A model generated the notes under the pieces. That model was not told where the DNA came from and did no database searches. It saw only the letters and a program-made list of their open reading frames with translations. From NCBI RefSeq assembly GCF_023276435.1, contig NZ_JALLPO010000028.1:62001-126000 (forward strand): 64,000 bases of DNA. The letters run 5' to 3'. The translations under genes and the position numbers were made by a program. Below are positions 63,482-64,000 of this stretch, in pieces. This stretch comes from Sphaerisporangium perillae. GTDB lineage: Bacteria; Actinomycetota; Actinomycetes; Streptosporangiales; Streptosporangiaceae. The number at the start of each line of letters is the position of its first letter. The first letter of the stretch is position 1.

Positions 63482-64000
63482 ATGACTGGGTACAGGACAC
63501 AACTGGCTAAACCCGCTCAGTTAGGGGACGAAAAGTGGGAAGAATGGCTGACCCAGCTCGACCGCGTCCTGACCTCCGCGGGTTCATGGATCGCCGGCGG
63601 CCCGGATTCCGGCCTGTTACAACTCGCACTCCGCGAACTTCGCCATGATCCCTACCCCGCCCGCACGGCACGCCGCTTCACGATCACCACGCTGAACGGC
63701 TGGGGACTGACCTCCCTCATCGACGACGCCGAACTCGTGATCGGCGAGCTGGTGATCAACGCCCTCCGGCACGGGCTGAGCAGCCGCACCGCCGTCCACT
63801 CCGCCCACCCCGTGCGGATCATCCTCGCCCACACCGGCGAGTCCCTGGTATGCGTCGTCACCGACCCCAGCGAGGAGTCCCCCGTCCCCCGCGACCCCGA
63901 CTACGGCTCCGAGGGCGGGCGCGGGCTGCAGGTCGTCTCCGGCATCAGCCACCGGTGGGGCTGGGCGCCCCTCGGATCCCCCGCCCCCTCGGGATCTCCC
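63482..64000 (+). CDS. HATPase-domain regulator, C-terminus beyond window
   Basis: 173 codons, open at the right edge; ATG 63482. The RsbW-like ATP-binding fold is shown by DDAELVIGELVINALRHGLS (N box), VCVVTDPSEESPVPRDPDYG (G1) and GSEGGRGLQVVSGISHRWGW (G2 lid with glycines intact). So ATP binding is likely, unlike the diverged copy at 60065. Two TTA leucine codons (codon 14 at 63521 and codon 46 at 63617) are very rare in this genome type and would make translation dependent on the late-expressed bldA tRNA. Divergent from the DUF397/XRE pair; the three probably form one regulatory cassette. Confidence 0.85.
   Translation, partial: MTGYRTQLAKPAQLGDEKWEEWLTQLDRVLTSAGSWIAGGPDSGLLQLALRELRHDPYPARTARRFTITTLNGWGLTSLIDDAELVIGELVINALRHGLSSRTAVHSAHPVRIILAHTGESLVCVVTDPSEESPVPRDPDYGSEGGRGLQVVSGISHRWGWAPLGSPAPSGSP

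Overview
The window is high-GC actinomycete chromosome, most like Streptosporangiales or a relative. The signs are very strong third-position G+C, many GTG/TTG starts, 4-bp stop/start overlaps and apparently leaderless genes. It also has a B12-riboswitch class Ia ribonucleotide reductase operon, the FxSxx-COOH peptide system, and several XRE / DUF397 / HATPase regulators. I cannot name the genus from sequence alone. No CRISPR array, rRNA, phage or intact insertion sequence was seen.

Layout. 1-6 kb: divergent glgA/glgC, a DUF5709 protein, a scar with multicopper-oxidase and possible MarR remnants, a membrane-anchored repeat protein and an MscS channel. 5.8-9.6 kb: nrdA-nrdB behind tandem NrdR boxes and a cobalamin riboswitch. 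9.6-20.6 kb: a TctC-like lipoprotein, then the most interesting region, an FxSxx-COOH RiPP locus. It has radical-SAM FxsB, an HExxH peptide-modifying protein, an NB-ARC/TPR protein and the precursor FxsA (ending FDSSI). These are followed by a SIR2-like NADase-type gene overlapping a STAND-NTPase/TPR gene, and a convergent MFS transporter. 21-29.8 kb: a membrane protein, a polyprenyl synthase with an octapeptide-repeat insert, a two-component pair, a broken TetR gene, pirin and glmS. 30-33.3 kb: tRNA-Gly, tRNA-Cys, tRNA-Gly and tRNA-Val, with a LuxE/LuxC-like acid-reduction pair lying between two identical tRNA-Gly copies. 33.7-38 kb: alpha/beta hydrolase, TetR, acyl-CoA ligase and KASIII-like operon. 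38-46.7 kb: histidine utilisation (hutU, an M20 amidohydrolase, hutF, hutI; RpiR regulator; divergent hutH-like lyase). 46.7-53.7 kb: a fructosamine (frl-like) regulon with a LacI repressor, kinase, deglycase, ABC transporter and an internally deleted epimerase, arranged around two copies of one palindromic operator. 53.7-58.9 kb: M55 peptidase, DUF72 protein and a secreted M36 metallopeptidase. 59-64 kb: HATPase, GntR, XRE and DUF397 regulatory genes with short gene remnants.

How genes work together. HutH, HutU, HutI, HutF and an M20 hydrolase could take histidine to glutamate, with the M20 enzyme in the place of HutG. The frl-like genes would import, phosphorylate and cleave Amadori products. 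In the FxS locus, FxsB and the HExxH protein would modify FxsA. The adjoining STAND/TPR and SIR2 proteins suggest a sensing or immunity-like role (inference).

A recurring feature is tandem repeats whose units are multiples of 3 bp (24, 24, 36, 30, 42 and 27 bp). Most sit inside genes, where they add in-frame linker peptides.
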